In this document: positions 13,901 through 28,385 of the stretch, in pieces
Numbering within the stretch: the first letter of the stretch is position 1
Layout of the letters: each line of letters begins with the position of its first letter
Position numbers and translations under genes: made by a program
Assembly: GCF_041296385.1 (NCBI RefSeq)
Contig: NC_091023.1
Location: 5,580,924 to 5,644,923 of the forward strand
Length of the DNA stretch: 64,000 nt
Reading direction: 5' to 3'
DNA from: Aphelocoma coerulescens
Lineage: Eukaryota > Chordata > Aves > Passeriformes > Corvidae
The notes under the pieces: model-generated
The model's input: the letters and a program-made list of their open reading frames with translations, nothing else
What the model was told of the DNA's origin: nothing
Database searches by the model: none

Positions 13901-16900
13901 AATGTATAGAAACGCTTTGCTGTACTGGGCATTTTCCATCTACATGGTAAGAGTCAATCTTTGGAGGCAGAAGATGTTTTCAGGGCATTCCCCAAGAACG
14001 GGGAGATAAAATGAGCAATCACCATGTCTGTTGTGCAGTTGGAGGCACAGGCATTCCCCTGGCAGCTCCTGAACAAGCAGCTGTTTTGTCACAGCACTGT
14101 GACAAGGCTATACAGTCCCTTACGGCAGGGTGCTCACATGGCTACAGAGCTGCCAGCACCTGAGCCAGCATCTCCACACAGCTCCAAGCAGGGACAGGAA
14201 CAAATGCCACATTCCTGGGTGCTGCCTACACAACCAGGAGCTCGGCACTGCACTGATCAGCAGCTGTGTGGCTCAGAGGATGTGTTCAAGGTCACAAAAC
14301 CAACCAAAAATTGCTAAGTTTCAAAATCCTACCTCTGGAAGTGTTAGATGGAAAAAGAGTATCAGGAGGGGATGCGGAAAAAGGCAGAACTGTCCCTTGC
14401 AGCAGCTTCCTGCAGCTAAATTAGGTTAAGCAGAACGTGAGACTGCACTGCCAAGCACCATGAGGAGTCCTGTGGCTGCACGAAGCACGTACTGTCAAGC
14501 AGAGGACAGCAGGAGGAACAGCTAGAAAGAAAAATGGAGAGCGATAAGAGAAGCTAACAGCAGTTCCAGCAACTGCCTGAGGACACACTGGGAAATTTAA
14601 TGTATGAAAATAACACTTTTAAATAATGGTCTAGTTAATTGATGCTAAATTACAGCTGAATGCCTGCAGAAGTGCTTATGACATCTGCACTACTACCAAT
14701 TCACTTCATCAGGATTAATATTATTCTAATACATGCCAAAGGAATTAATAAGTATTGGTACTTTAAAACTTTTAAAGTAATGTTTTGAGATAGTTTAGCT
14801 TTCTTATCCCCCTTCTCCTTCCTCTCAGTCCTCATGAAAGCTTGCTTGCAAAACTTAATAAAAATAGAGGTGTTTTCACAACTCCCATCCACTTGAATGA
14901 TGTTGTTGTTCTTATGCTACTTGTTATACCTGAAGATTGAAGGAACACTTCACTTCCTGCAACCACCAGAAAAAGGGATGGGCCTGGTACAAAAATAGTA
15001 TCCCGTTAAGAAAACATGCCCAAAAAGGAGGTATGCAGGATCACACCTCTCCACTGCCCATAAACAAGAACAAAGCCGGAAATATCACCTATTGGCCAAG
15101 CTATGATTACAGTAGTAAAACAAACCCCAAAGTTTCACTCTTCTGTTCACATACAGTTAGGATTCCACACCTCCTTCCCACTTTGCTCTGGGGCATCTGG
15201 GGAACAGAGGGCTGGCAAACAGCGGTGGCTGGGGAAGGACAGCAGCTCTGCCAGTCCTCCCCTTCTCATGGTGAGCTCACAAGGCTCAGAGGCAGCAAAA
15301 GCAACTGCAGAGCAGCTTTGACGGCTCAGCCAAAGGAATTGCTTCCCACCACTCCCGACCAAAGTGCCTTCCAGAGTGGCCAATATTTCAGCTCTGAAGG
15401 CCACATGCTGGGCTGCAGGTGTTAACTCACAGGCCCTCTGCTGTTATCAGTCTCAAGTGTTGTTTTTCAAGCAGTGACACACAAGGAGTTGTATCTAAAA
15501 TCTCATTAAAATTTAACAGGAGTTGGCGCCCTCAGCTTTCTGCTTCACAAGGGAAGTCTCCAGCTCAGATAGTCAATGTTTTTATTTTCATGTATCACAT
15601 TGCTTCTCTCATAGTACCACATGCTAGTAGAGTAATTCAGTGGCTGAAAACCAGCCTTTCATACCTTCCATCATTCATCACCCTTCACTTTCTTTCTTTG
15701 GTTAATTGCTAAAGATGGTTTCTTTTTTCCAATCTTGTGTGTTTATTTTAGTGTCAGGAATAGCCTACCCTCCAAGCCCACTTTCTCCTCCAGCAACAAT
15801 ACTGGAGGGAGCTCAGAAGGAAAAGGACAAACCATTATGGAATGTAAAACCTTGACCTACATGAGAATATTAAGGGTCAATTTGGTATTTCTTAAAATTA
15901 CCCCGGTGACTGTGCTGGCAGGAACATTTGGGATTAGACAGTATCAAACTCGCTACAGCCATGACCAAATCCTGTTGAACTTGACTGAGGGTTAGGTACT
16001 GAAAGAATCACCTCAGGGGCTCAGGGTTTGAGTCAGCAATAGCTAATGGGAACATTAGTATGTTAAAAAAAATATTTGCTGGATATAAAAACCCCAACAA
16101 AACACAAAAAAAGACCCATGGCAAGAACAATACAACCTCCCCATGTCCAAAACCACTCATGCCCAATTTGGATGTACTATAGTGAGGTGTCCCCTGTGCC
16201 AGCCACTGTGATATGGCAAGTCCAGGCACAATTCTCAGAAAAGTGCAAAATAAAAAAATGCTGGGACATGTTCATTGATGTCAAGACTGACATATAAAGG
16301 CTATTTCATAGCCTGATACAAGACAGAGATGATTATCTTCTCTAAAACTAAGCCAGAAAAGAAGTAAACCAACAGTAACATTACAGTCCCAGTAAGGCCT
16401 TTGATTCTCAGGGAATGTAGACCATCAGCTAAGATCTTGCTTTATAACTGAGGGACAGCAGTCTAAACTCCACGAGCTAAAAAAACCACCTGGAAAAGTC
16501 CCCCAAACCCACCTATAATTCTCCTTCCACTGACGTGTTCTCTCCAATATAATTTTACTAGGAACACTCCTGTTTGCTCAATAAACAGGATGCCTGCCCC
16601 TGTGGTGGCAGAGACTAGAGAGAGATTTTAAAAGCAGGTGATACATTACTCACCAAATAGATGTGGCATAAACATAAACACAATGGCATGAAGCAGTGTG
16701 AAATTTTTGGAGTTTTACTACAATGGGGCAACTCTAAGTCAGTAGTGGCCATCCCGCTTGGGAGTAATGTGCTGTTGTCAGCCATGGCAATAAAAACCCA
16801 ACCAAACAGCACTTCTGAACACCCACAGTCACCACATGCCCTTTCTCCCCTGCCTCTTTCTGCAGGTAGGCTGATACATTTCACCATGGTGCAAAAGAGT

Positions 16901-17744
16901 GGTTAAAAACTCCTCATGAGAAACTAATAAATAGAAGTGGGCCTGAAGGAGGCCTCAAGTGAGACTGACAGTACAATGATCACACAAAGCATTCGTGCTA
17001 CTGACTGATGGAAGGCAGGGGCACCCCCAAGAGTTGTGTTAACATTTAAGGCACTGCTGTAGACCTGGGGCTTTGGCCACCAATTCAGCTGTCCCACTGA
17101 GCAACTCCAACAGTTCAAGAGCAAAATGTAACTATAATTGAAAAATAATTTTATAAAAAAGTCATTCAATTCAGAAGCCTTGAGCTTCAGTTCTTTCTTT
17201 GTGTAATGCTCTTCCAGTCAAATTCATAGCCCAAAACATTGTGACAAAACACATTTAATTAAGAACAAGAAGCACCAAAGCTTTGAAATTCTTTTCTCTC
17301 TTAGACCCTTTTGTTTTCTCTTTCATGTGGAGATTATTGTTTAGCTGTTAAAAAGCACTTCTGTGACATATATGCACAACCAAGTCCCTTCCCTTTCAAT
17401 TGGTGTGAGCGAGCAATGACTATTAGCTAAGCAATCCACTGGAAACAGGATCCTAAAAGCCAACTGTCAGCAGGCTGAGGCATTGCACCCTAAAAACCTG
17501 TAGGTGTTCTGCTGGTGGCAGATGTGCAGCCAGCAGGATGCACATAGGGACCCAGGCTCAACCATACCACTTCCCTGTAAATTACAATGGACGTGTCTTA
17601 ATGCCAAGAAAGGCTGGGGCAGCATCAAACACGGGGCTGATTGAATCATGGTGGTATGCCATGTTCATTCACATATATCCATGGTATTTTCCAGACCTTT
17701 TGTTTCTCAGCAGGCCAAAAAGCTGAGTTTTGGGGCTAAATGGA

Positions 17745-17857
17745 AGGGATGTGCTGCTTAGGGACACGGTTTAGTGGGGGGCTTGGCAGTGCTGGGTTTA
17801 ACAGTTGGACTCAATGATTTTAGAGGTCTTTTCCAGCCTAAATGAGTCCATGATTCC
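17745..17857 (+). repeat. CR1 retroposon 3' fragment
   Basis: This is the sense-strand CR1 3' end: gctgcttagggacacggttt, agtggggggcttggcagtgc, then ggactcaatgattttagagg followed by tcttttccagcctaaatgag and a degenerate attctatgattc-like tail. It carries the same 3' block as the 7.5, 42.8 and 49.2 kb copies, in the opposite orientation. Only the last ~110 bp are present. Confidence 0.78.
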
Positions 17858-18389
17858 AATACAGAAAATTGAGTGTCAGGCAGACAGGAGTGTAACCCCT
17901 GTCAGACGAACTATTCTGTGAGCGGCACACAGATCAAAGGAAGGAAAAACAAACTCTCTTTCTAGCAAAATTCCAAGTTGATTAAGGACTTTAGGAGACA
18001 AAGTATTAGAACGGTCTCCTTCCTTCCAAGATAAAGATATAAACATAGCAGGGCCTGAGAGATTTACTTGCCCCAAATATTTCTTTTCTGGTTGCCCCAA
18101 AGTGGCAGTAATTGTCAGGGTGTTGGTGGGCTGGGGGTCCCCAAAGCCCTGCACAGGATACACTGCTCTTCTGAAGTCTGAAGCATTTGGATGAAAAGTT
18201 TAAAAACCTCAAAGACACAGTGGAATTTATTTGTGATTAAAGGAAGGATTAAATGCTGAATCTAGGGCAATCAATAGCCCTGCTAATGCCTAGTGCAAGA
18301 TTTCCTGCTCCAGTCAAACCCCCTTTTCTTTGCTTTGAGACCATGGTCCTTATCAGTGGAAAGATGATCCTTTGAAGACAATGTCTGTC

Positions 18390-18670
18390 TTTGTTTCCCC
18401 ACACACCCATTCCTCAGCACTGCTGCACTACAGCACAGTGCCTGGGATGCCACCACCAGCCCGGCACAAACCCTGCAGGATGCTCAGCTCCCATCGATAT
18501 TCCCGTGCTCATCACTCAACTCCCCTACCCCAAAAAAACCAAACTCAGGCCTGACCTGCCCCCTCTCCCACACACGTGCACCTCCAAGTGTCTCGAGGCA
18601 TCAATCTTTTCAGTCTTGCACACACCCCAGCCCCAAAATGCCACCCCCAAAATCCCCATACACCCTTAAA
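18390..18670 (+). repeat. C/A-rich strand-asymmetric stretch
   Basis: Some 280 bp on the plus strand are very rich in C and A and poor in G, with CCCC runs throughout. No tandem unit and no recognised element is visible. It has open frames in two phases because it lacks G-containing stops, not because it codes. Confidence 0.4.
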
Positions 18671-21600
18671 AGCACCAAAGGCATACATTTACTCTTAGAA
18701 ACAGGAAGGACTCCACTGGCCTGGGTTCAGCTTTTTTCTGTCTCCCAGGACTGGGCCCAATCTCTGCAGTAGTTTACAGACAGTGATATGGGATGTGGCT
18801 ACCCCCACTATTAATTTTAACTTATCAGAATCCGTAATAGCAGCAATTAGTCCCCATTAAGTGTGGGATCTGCATGCTTACGGTTCACAGCCACAGATTT
18901 TATTTCTTTTCTTGCAATTAAGTATTTTTATTAGCCAGATGGATCATGAAATTATTAGAAGAACTGGGATGTAAACTCTCTAAAAGCACCTTAAGTAATT
19001 AATACTGATTTATAAACATTCAGGATTAGAGAACAAATACTTAATTCTCCCCTAATCCCTCAGCCAGCACTGCTTTGTGTTCAACATACAGGAATATAGA
19101 TTAACCAGCCTGAAGTTAATAGCATTTGAAGGACAGAGCTGATCAGTCATGCATGGCACTGTGATAGGCAATATGCTTCCACCACTGATTTACTGTAACC
19201 TGTGGGATTAGGACAAATTCAAGTGACTGTCACTTTCCTGTTCCATTTCCAGCTTTCCCCATAAACTCACAGACAGGGAGATTAAAGATATTGAACCTTT
19301 AAAGAGGATCAAACTGATTGGTCACTTTATAAACCTATAAACCAGCGCACTACAGTGGGATTAAGTGACAAAACTGCTATCACCTACCTATTGTTTCTGT
19401 CGAGTTTCATGAGACCCTATTTCTATTCCCAGTCCTGCTGATGACTTGGGGCAAGTCACATCTTGAGATTTCTGTGCCCTTTGTCATCCTCATCCCCCTC
19501 CTCTGCTCAGCAGGTGAGGTCCGACTCCCTCCTTTGCTGTGGCACAGCCTCATGCAGTGCCACCCACTTTGAACCAGGCCACCAAGTGCTGTTGTCATAC
19601 AAACAATTAATAATAATACAAGCTAACATCCAGTACTATTCACCTCCATTTCAAGCTATGTGTCAGCATGAAGTGCACTGCATTGGGTGTTAGAAGGAAA
19701 TTAGTGCAATTTTCTGAAAAGCTCCTAGGTGCAACTCACTGAGCTAAAAAATGTGTATCTTCTCCTCTCCCAGCTGGTAGTGCCATTCTGTTCCTGCCAG
19801 TTAGACAACAGCTTTAAAACCAAAATATTTTCTGTATAGGAAGGCCTAATTAAAAAAAAACCCAGTGCTGAAGTGAATAAAATGGTGTAAATGAGGAGAA
19901 GAAGAGCCTCTAAAACCTGATTTCAGGCAAACACAAAAACTGCCACCCCATTGTATTATCACACAGGCACGAACACAGCTAAAGCCAGCCTGGCAAACCC
20001 AGCAGAACACAGGGTGCTCCAGTCTGCTAAGGCAGGATTTGACTCACATGTTCCATCCAGTTGCAAACAACCAAGAAGGGAGAAGAGGAAGAGATACACA
20101 AAAATAATAAACACACTGCACATTTACCTATCGGTCACCCCATTTCATCTAGGCATTGGATGGAGCAGAGAGTTTCAGAAGGGCAAAAGACTAAATGAAG
20201 TACTGTTCTTCTTCTGCAGGAAGCAAGCTTGTTTTCTGGGAGCAGCTGTGCACCTGCATCAGCTAAGAGTTAGCACTTCATTGAGCACCATCATCAGCTC
20301 AGGCTCTCAGGTGTTTTACAGCAGGACCTTTGCCCACAGCGCTAATGCCAAGGTCTCCTGCACAGACTCCTCTCCCTTAAGAAGTCCACTTTGCCCTCAG
20401 GTGAGCGACTATACATCAGGATCACTTGCCACAGCATCTTTCCCAAAATAATCAGATCCTGCACTTATGTTGCACTTCAGCTCTCAAAAAACATCTCGCT
20501 GTTTTATGAATTTAACAAGATGAAGTACACATTCTCTTTCCAGGTCACTTCACCCAGCACTGAGGTGTGGGCTGCTCAGGGATGAAATGCTGCAGCTGCT
20601 ATGCTTTAATAGTTCACTACAAGTTTTAAAGCAGCAAGAAAATACCATCCTATGCACTAGAAACTGCATTTTGATACTTGAAATTGGGAGTTAGCCATGC
20701 ATAAGGAAAAGGAAAAAAAGAAACCACCACAACTTGCTTGGTTTGTGCCTGACACCCGGGGTTTTTTATTCACTGCTATCCAAATCATGGATGGAAGAGA
20801 GAGGGAAGTGGTTTGTTTTATCCTCCCTGACGGATCTGAATTTGATCTCTGGTATTGTGTGTGTGCTTCTACCACAGCTGTGTACAGCCAACTAATGACC
20901 AGAGCAGAGGTGCCCTTTGAAAGGCCACCAGCTCTCTTCCATCCACACCACGCAGCTCTAGCAATGCAGAAAAGCATAAGTATCAGAGCAGAATTCTGTA
21001 TTTTGCAGTGTTTTCTCCCTTGCTGATCTACCATCAGTGGTAGCTGACAAATCAGCTTCTGGACACATGCAGGAAGCTCCCGTTTGCTCAGTGGAAGTTG
21101 GGTCACTGTTTTCAATGCAAAGCACGTTTCTTCCTCTCCCAGTTCAACTCTCACCACTCCCTATGCTGTCCTTTCAGATTATTTTAACATTATTCATAAC
21201 ACTGCATCCCCCATCGCCTACCTCTGCTGTCTGGAACAGCCCTCTTATCTGTCAGCCACGTCAATCCTCCAACTGCTTCCAAACTTTCTTCAAAAACCCT
21301 CTCTCCTGTCACTTCTTAGCTCTCTTGGTTTCTTTCCTCTGTGATTATTATGTGGTCATTCATCTTAATGGTAACTTCCCCCAGAAAGCTGGGTATGTGC
21401 CACCAGTTACCTTTTTCACGTGTTTTTCAGACATTTGATCCAATGAATAAAGTTGCATATAAAATAAAACTATTTTATTTATGAGCTGCAAGCACTAATT
21501 CCCAACATTTGTTCCAAGAATTGGAAGTAAAATACCTCTCTCCTGCTTTGTGTAGCTGCCATGAATGCTAGTGGATATAACATATAGCCAGTGAGGAGAG

Positions 21601-24600
21601 ATTGCTCTTGGGTGAAAAGAAAGAGTTCATTTGGACAGATATTTTAAAACAAGACAGTCTGTTTAACTCCAAGTCTGTTCAGTGGCTCAAGCCACCCCAG
21701 AGTATTCCACAAAAGCAGTCCCCTGTGCAGCCTCAGCAATTTGGGACTGGATGTTGAAGCTGCACTTCTTTATCACAGTGAATAAGTTACTTTCTGGAAG
21801 ATGGAATAAGGGTCTTCAGAGGTCAGACTGGAGGTAATGAACAAGAAAACTTTTTATATGCTGCTTCACAGAGCCCCTGGATAAACACCTCAAGGAGTCT
21901 TCTCCAAATCAAGGGGGTTTAGATTGCTCTGTGTGGGTAGAAATGCAGCAATTTCAGGATTTCAAAAGCCAATATGTCTGGGAGCCCAAATTTATACTTA
22001 CATTTAAATTACTGTGCAAGCCACATTACACAACATACGTGAGAACCTAATGAGAATAGATTTCCATGTTATTCATCATTCTCACAGGTAAGAAAGTAAG
22101 TCTAAGTGATAGCACTGCATATTAAATACAGGATGAAGATATAGTACCATTATTTGCATAAATATTTACCCTGGCTCTCTTAGGAGGCTAATCTCCTTAC
22201 AGAAGTGATTGAGACAGATCAGAACCTTGAGAGCAAGAACAAACACAGGCTGGCCTGTGTAAAATACCTGAAGCTGGCCTTGGAATACCCCTCTGTGCAG
22301 TGTATGCCATTTTGCAAGAACTGCATTAAGTCCCATGAGCTCCAGGTCAGCTTTCCAAAGTCCTACTCTGACTGCCTGCAGTTTTACCTTCTCTGGTAAG
22401 GCAGAAACTCCACGTGCAAAAGGATATTTTGGCCACCCATGTCCAGCATTATTGCAAAAGGAAATGAGCTAGTACTTTCTCAGTATTTCAAGTATTGCCC
22501 ATACAGGGTATGTCATCATTTGGTCAAACTCTAAAAATCTTGAAAGCTCAACATGTCTATGTGGAAGGGGCAGATATATCACTTACCAGCCCTCTTCATC
22601 TCCCAAGCCGCCTGGAGAAGCCTGGAAACACACAAGCTCATCACTCAGCCATCCGCTTTCATATTCATCCCAGATATTTGACATGAAGGCCTTACAGGCT
22701 TGGAATTTCCCTATAAGCAGCAGCCCATAAAGCTCACTGAAGGGCAGGGAGAAGCCCCATGCAGAGCCAGGGCCTCCCCTCCGCAGGGGAGTGACTTTGC
22801 TGTAGGTGGCCATGAAGATGATGATAACAGCGGGGCCCATGAGAGCAGGCAAAGTGGGATGTCCATGCAGGGCATCACTGTGTACCCAGATCAGCATCCT
22901 GCTGCAGTCACCACCAGCCTCTGGAGCCAAAGTTGTGTGTTTGCTGCACAATTTCATACTGGTCATGAACTTGATGAGTGATATTTCCTGCAAAGCACCT
23001 TGTTATGTCCTAATGAGGGATGCCAGGAAAAATAAATTATAGAGAAGTAATACTGCCTTCTAAAGTAAAAACCTGGAAAGTGTCCAGAGAGCAAATCGTA
23101 CACTTTAACCACAGGATTTCTGCAACAGTTTTCTATTAACCATCAATCACTAGCTGTAAATCTAGTCTGCCTTCACTAGAAACCAGAAACAGGAACAACT
23201 GTAGTGGTCTTCCACACTAAATATATTACGCCCTTATGCTGCAATTTACCTTGCTCTAAATAATGCTACTTTTTCCTATGCTTAATATAAAGAATACTGC
23301 AAAGACAGCAGTACAGTTACTTATTTGCAAGGGAATGGGAAGGTGAAAGGTGAACACTACACAAACTGTTATTATTTATAGACCACAATGGTGTGCTTCC
23401 TGCACTGGAAAAGGAGAAGACACTGTCTCTTCCCTAGAGAGATTTCACTGTAACTGAAGCAGAAACAATCCTGAACAGTCACAAACCGTACATACCATGG
23501 AAGAACACATTTGGAGCTGCCCTTATTTCTACACAGTTATATACAGTGATTATGTCTAGACTTATAACCCCTCATACTTTGTATCTATGCCTGTGTACAG
23601 TGTTTTAAAGTTCAGTGCCTCGTAGAAGTGCATTTTAAAAGGAAGGTTTTATGCAACTTAGTAGAGTCACCCTGAATTTAACTTGGTGCTGTTTTTCAGG
23701 TGAAGGAGGCACTAGCAAAGCCTAACACACAATGTAAGACCTCTTTCAAAATCCCCACTCTTAAAAACAAGGAAGGTATGCAGAAAGATCCAAGAGCATT
23801 ATGAGGCTACAGGATTAATGCCTTAGAAGTCTGCAAATTCAGGCCAGACTTTAACAGCCATGTACCAGCCAGGGCCAGGAGCATCTGTGCAGAAAAACAC
23901 GCACTTTTCAGCTTCTCCAGTCCTGAGTGTTCACATACAGAGTAGAAGAGCTAATTTAATAACTAATGCTCTCAGACCAGTGTTTGCTTAGGTGTCTTTG
24001 GCACTTGGGTGCAAAATCCCACCCAAGGTTCTGGGGTTGAAAGAGGGGGATGCCAGTGTGGAACCATGTGCGTCTGTGGGGCTACTTCTCCAAGGTCACA
24101 GGTCACCTTCAAGAGCAACAGTGAGCAGCTGCACCAAATAGCTGCAAGAGAAGTATCTTTACAGCACAAACACCTCCTCTGGTTTTGTCTTCAATTCAGA
24201 GCAACTTCAAATGATTTACTGCACTATAAAAATGCAAAGTAAGTGATCTCCCACAGCTTTGTTGCATATTCCTGTTGAGATACAGGGTTTTTACCAAGTT
24301 TTTTTGATATTTTGCTGTGATTTAGGATGTGTTCAAGCCTAAGGTTAAAACCCACTGTAGCTGGTGTTAATGCAGTTTCATTAGCAACCAAAGGCACTAA
24401 AAAGAGGCCTAAAGACTCAAAGAAACCTCATAAACAATAACCCAAAAATGGTCCAGGACAAAGGACATAGTACAAGAAGTACAGTTTGGATCTGAGGCCC
24501 TTACTTACAATGACTTAGCTACCTCCTCCAAAAGCCAAGGCAATTCTGCAAATACATAAAGGTAAAAATAACATCCTCCTCTGAGTATCATTGCTGAGGT

Positions 24601-27600
24601 ACTGGACTGCTGCCACTTTCTTCAGGAGCTGAAAGAGAAAGGCAGATTCACTGTCCTTTTCTCTTTTGTTGGTACAGAACATTCACATTCAAAATTGCCA
24701 GAACACCTCTGGAAAATCTCCAAACCTGAGCATCTTAAGGCAAAAAATATCAGGCAAACCTTGTGTAACATTCCCGAAAGCTGGGATTCTAAAGGCTGTG
24801 TAGGATTGCAAGGCTCTGTTGTCCAGAAGATAAATGGGATTAGCATGAGGAACAAAATAACATCAGCCTGGTGATGCTCCATCTGCACACTGCTGTATAT
24901 GGTACATTTGAAGGATGACCCAATGCTTATCCACTGCACTTATTTATCACAAGAAGTGCTGCAGCTTTCCTAAGCCACAGCACCAGTCTGTTCCTGGTGG
25001 CCTGGGGGGGACTCCTCTCCTTCCTCCCAGCCACCCCAGCTCACAGCCCTCCTAGACTGGGAGCAAAGGGAGCACTGCTCAGAGATCTGGCTTCTTATTA
25101 TTCCTGGTCTAAGACCTAGGAGCTCCAGTAAAATCCCAAACCCCCCTGCAGCCATGCCAAAGGTGCACAGGGCAGCTGTGGCTCCCTGCCCCAAGGACAC
25201 TGTTCCTGAGCTGCAGCGATTCCTGTAGCAGCCAAGCTCTGCTGTGCTGTGTGACTGGGAGACCTGGGCACGGCGTCAAAAGCTACAGCAGCAATGAGTC
25301 AGACACCAGTTACTCATAGCTTGCTGTAATGTTTAGGGAAGTGATCACAAGTATTTATACATCCAATATACAGAAACTGCCACCTCCTCCACACTGGGCT
25401 AAAGCTACAGCTGCTACTTGCCTCAAGTAGACAAAATATAAAAAGATTGGAAGGCTGAACAGAAGCAGAGGGAGTGACCAAAGAACACAACGAGGCTCCT
25501 GTGCATGCCTGGACCATCCTTGGGTACTGCAAAGGTAGAGGGATTTAAAACAGCAAGAGAAGAGAAAAAAAGAAAACCCTGAATTTTCTACTCAGATTTT
25601 CAGCAATAGGTTAACTTCTGCAGTCAGAAGACTTCGTTAAGATTTATGAGGAATCAATTTGTACATTGCCAAATACATCTAAAAGCAGATCTTTAAAAAC
25701 AAAGAGACTGAAAATAAACATACAGTGGGTTTTATAACGTCCCTGTGTGCTACTGAATTTGAGATAAGGGCAACCCCACTGAGGCACATGGGATTCCCAA
25801 GGTAAGAGAGCTCCCGATGATGTGAGACAGAGTAAAGAGTAACTGGGTAAAACACATCTCCCAAGACCTGACCCACAATTCATCTCTAGTAAGTACATTT
25901 TGCTTCTATCCTCAACACTTGTATCATGCCACTGACTTGCCTTTGTTTAACTGAACATGTTTGAAGTCTGACTCTCCCCAGCTATCCCATGTTCATCTTT
26001 TCCCAAGCATGAGGATATAAATCAGCACCAAACAAAAACAAGCAAAACACCAACCAACCAAAAATTGCTGTGCAAACAGAAATGCTGAAGTTGTTGAAGT
26101 CTGTGCAGAACCAGCCTTTTATTCTCCTTCTCTTTCCTGTTGTTCATGGTCCCAACTGTTACTTAAACCCCGCAATGCCTCCCCTCCAAAGCATGCCATT
26201 TCCTCATCTGCATCGATTTCAGTCAGAAAGCAGACAGATAAAAATGCCACACCAAACAAATTCACCAGCAGCAGTGACATTCTGGTGCCGCCTCTTGCAG
26301 AGAGCTTTCAGCTAACCAAAGTTTAAATTAACTTTCTGAGAGGGCACAAAAGCCAGACCTCATGTAATTACATACTCATCTCTCCCTTGGGCTCAATATT
26401 TATTTATTTTAGGCTGTCTAACAGCTCTCTTGGGCTTGCTCTACAGCTCTGGAAAAATGATTATTTAGACCCTGAACCTACAAACTGTATTCTGTGTAAA
26501 TTTAACACCCAGAGCTATGCAGGGTGATTAAAAAGGGCAGAGTTTATCAAACTTTCTGAAAACTTGATTTACTTCATGGCTCACCTGTCTTCATAAAACC
26601 CATTGCAGGCGGAAACAACGGGTAAAATTTCACAATCAGCACTTGAGTAAGAAAGAGAAGGTGTATGCAACCACTTAACTTTATTGATTTTTATTTTTAT
26701 CCTGCTTTCTTTCACAATAATTGGCAAGGGTTATTTGTTTGGTTTTTCTTTAAACAAACCACCTTATGAGGTTATTAATAAAAGTTCAAAGCCCACTATG
26801 CTTTAAATCTTTGTTTAGCTCTCAAAGGGGACACAATCCACAGTTTGAGATGGAGACAATCTTTCTGGCCTTAAAAATCTATGAGCTCTTATATCGATGC
26901 TTCAATTTACACACAAGTCATTGCCCTGCAACACCCAACAAAATGACTCTTCTGGGCTTTAGAGCTTCCCCCCATTATCAGAAGGACTTTTTCAGCTGTG
27001 TATTTTGCACCATTTGAGGTCCATGTGCACAAGCAGATGTTTTCCCACCAAGGTGCTGCCCTGGAGGTCCATTTGAAAAACATTATAGTGAATATATGAA
27101 TGCATGGAAACACACAGTTTTGTGTTTGTTTGTTTTAAAAAATGGTATTTCATAACATGCTGATTCAACAGCTGGAACAAGCTCGAGGACTGGGCTACTC
27201 CGAAGGGGATATCCCACTAAGATACATGACAAATTGAGCATTTGTGTTGATATAAGATCTGCTTTTCTCACGCTCTAGGAAAATGTGGTGTATTATCTCT
27301 TTGTCTGGAGTTTGAGGGTAACTGAACTGAGGATTATGTGAGGCTGACAAGGACCTTTGTCCCCCTCCTTTCTCTACAGGCTGCACATGCAGTTTTTAGC
27401 AGTGTTCCAACACCACTGCAGACAGAGCAGCAAACCTTGTACAAAGCCACCTTTCCTGGAGGAGCAGAGACACATAATTTGTTTTTCATTCAGACAGTAG
27501 GTCTCCAGGAGGCTGGCAGCCAGGCTTCAGACTACAGCTTCATACAGTGTCAATCCTTTACCTGCATACTTCCCTTCCAACCTGCTGGCCTGACTCCCTT

Positions 27601-28361
27601 CTGTCCTCATACCAACCATGCCAGAGACACAACCAGATTCTGATGATTTTGCCAGTAAAAAGTCATTGTATCTATTCATGGTCTGCACTAAGAACTAAAA
27701 AAAATAAATTTCATGCTAAGCCAGGAAAGAGCTGGTTCTCAATTAATGTGACTTGACACCCCCATAACTGTATGATGTCTGTTTTTTAACACTGTGGTAT
27801 GTTAGTTGGTAGCTCAGATTTTACCTATTCACACTCTTTATTGCACCCCTAGCATTTTGGCCCCTCTGGCCCAGGCAGCCTCTCCTAGATCACCAGCCTG
27901 GGAACAGCTGGATTCAGTCAGCAAACCTTTGCTCCCTGGTGTAGGGTGACATGGCTAGCAAGAACCATGCTTCCAGCCACAGAAAAACAATTTCAAAGCA
28001 AGCCTAAAGCTGCATGGAGGAGAAAAGGAAGAGAGAGAGGAATCACGTTTTTGTCTATATAACAAATATAGTTTAATTTTGTTTTAGCCTGGCTGAATCA
28101 ATCACTGTTCCCTGACCATCCTGTGCCGCTCTTAAAATACAGTAAAGAGTGAAACCATATTAATGAAAATCAAGGAAAATAGGAAATGCAATTCTGAATA
28201 TTGAGTGCTCAAAGCAACCTTGAGCAAATCATTCTACTTCATGGCAACTTGATTTCCCCAACCACGAAACAGGAGAGCAAATGCTGTGCTGTTACTTTAT
28301 TTGAGCGGCTGTTCTGAAATCTCTTAGGATATGCTTTGCAGATGGAGAAGTTGATGAGGAG

Positions 28362-28385
28362 ATATATATATATATATATATATAT
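28362..28385. repeat. (AT)12 microsatellite
   Basis: Twelve uninterrupted AT units, followed by a broken run (GC then ATATATATG). It is likely to be length-polymorphic. Confidence 0.97.

Noticed and set aside
19951..20451. 166-codon plus-strand open frame
   Set aside because: No recognisable domain, no convincing splice borders, and composition like surrounding intron.
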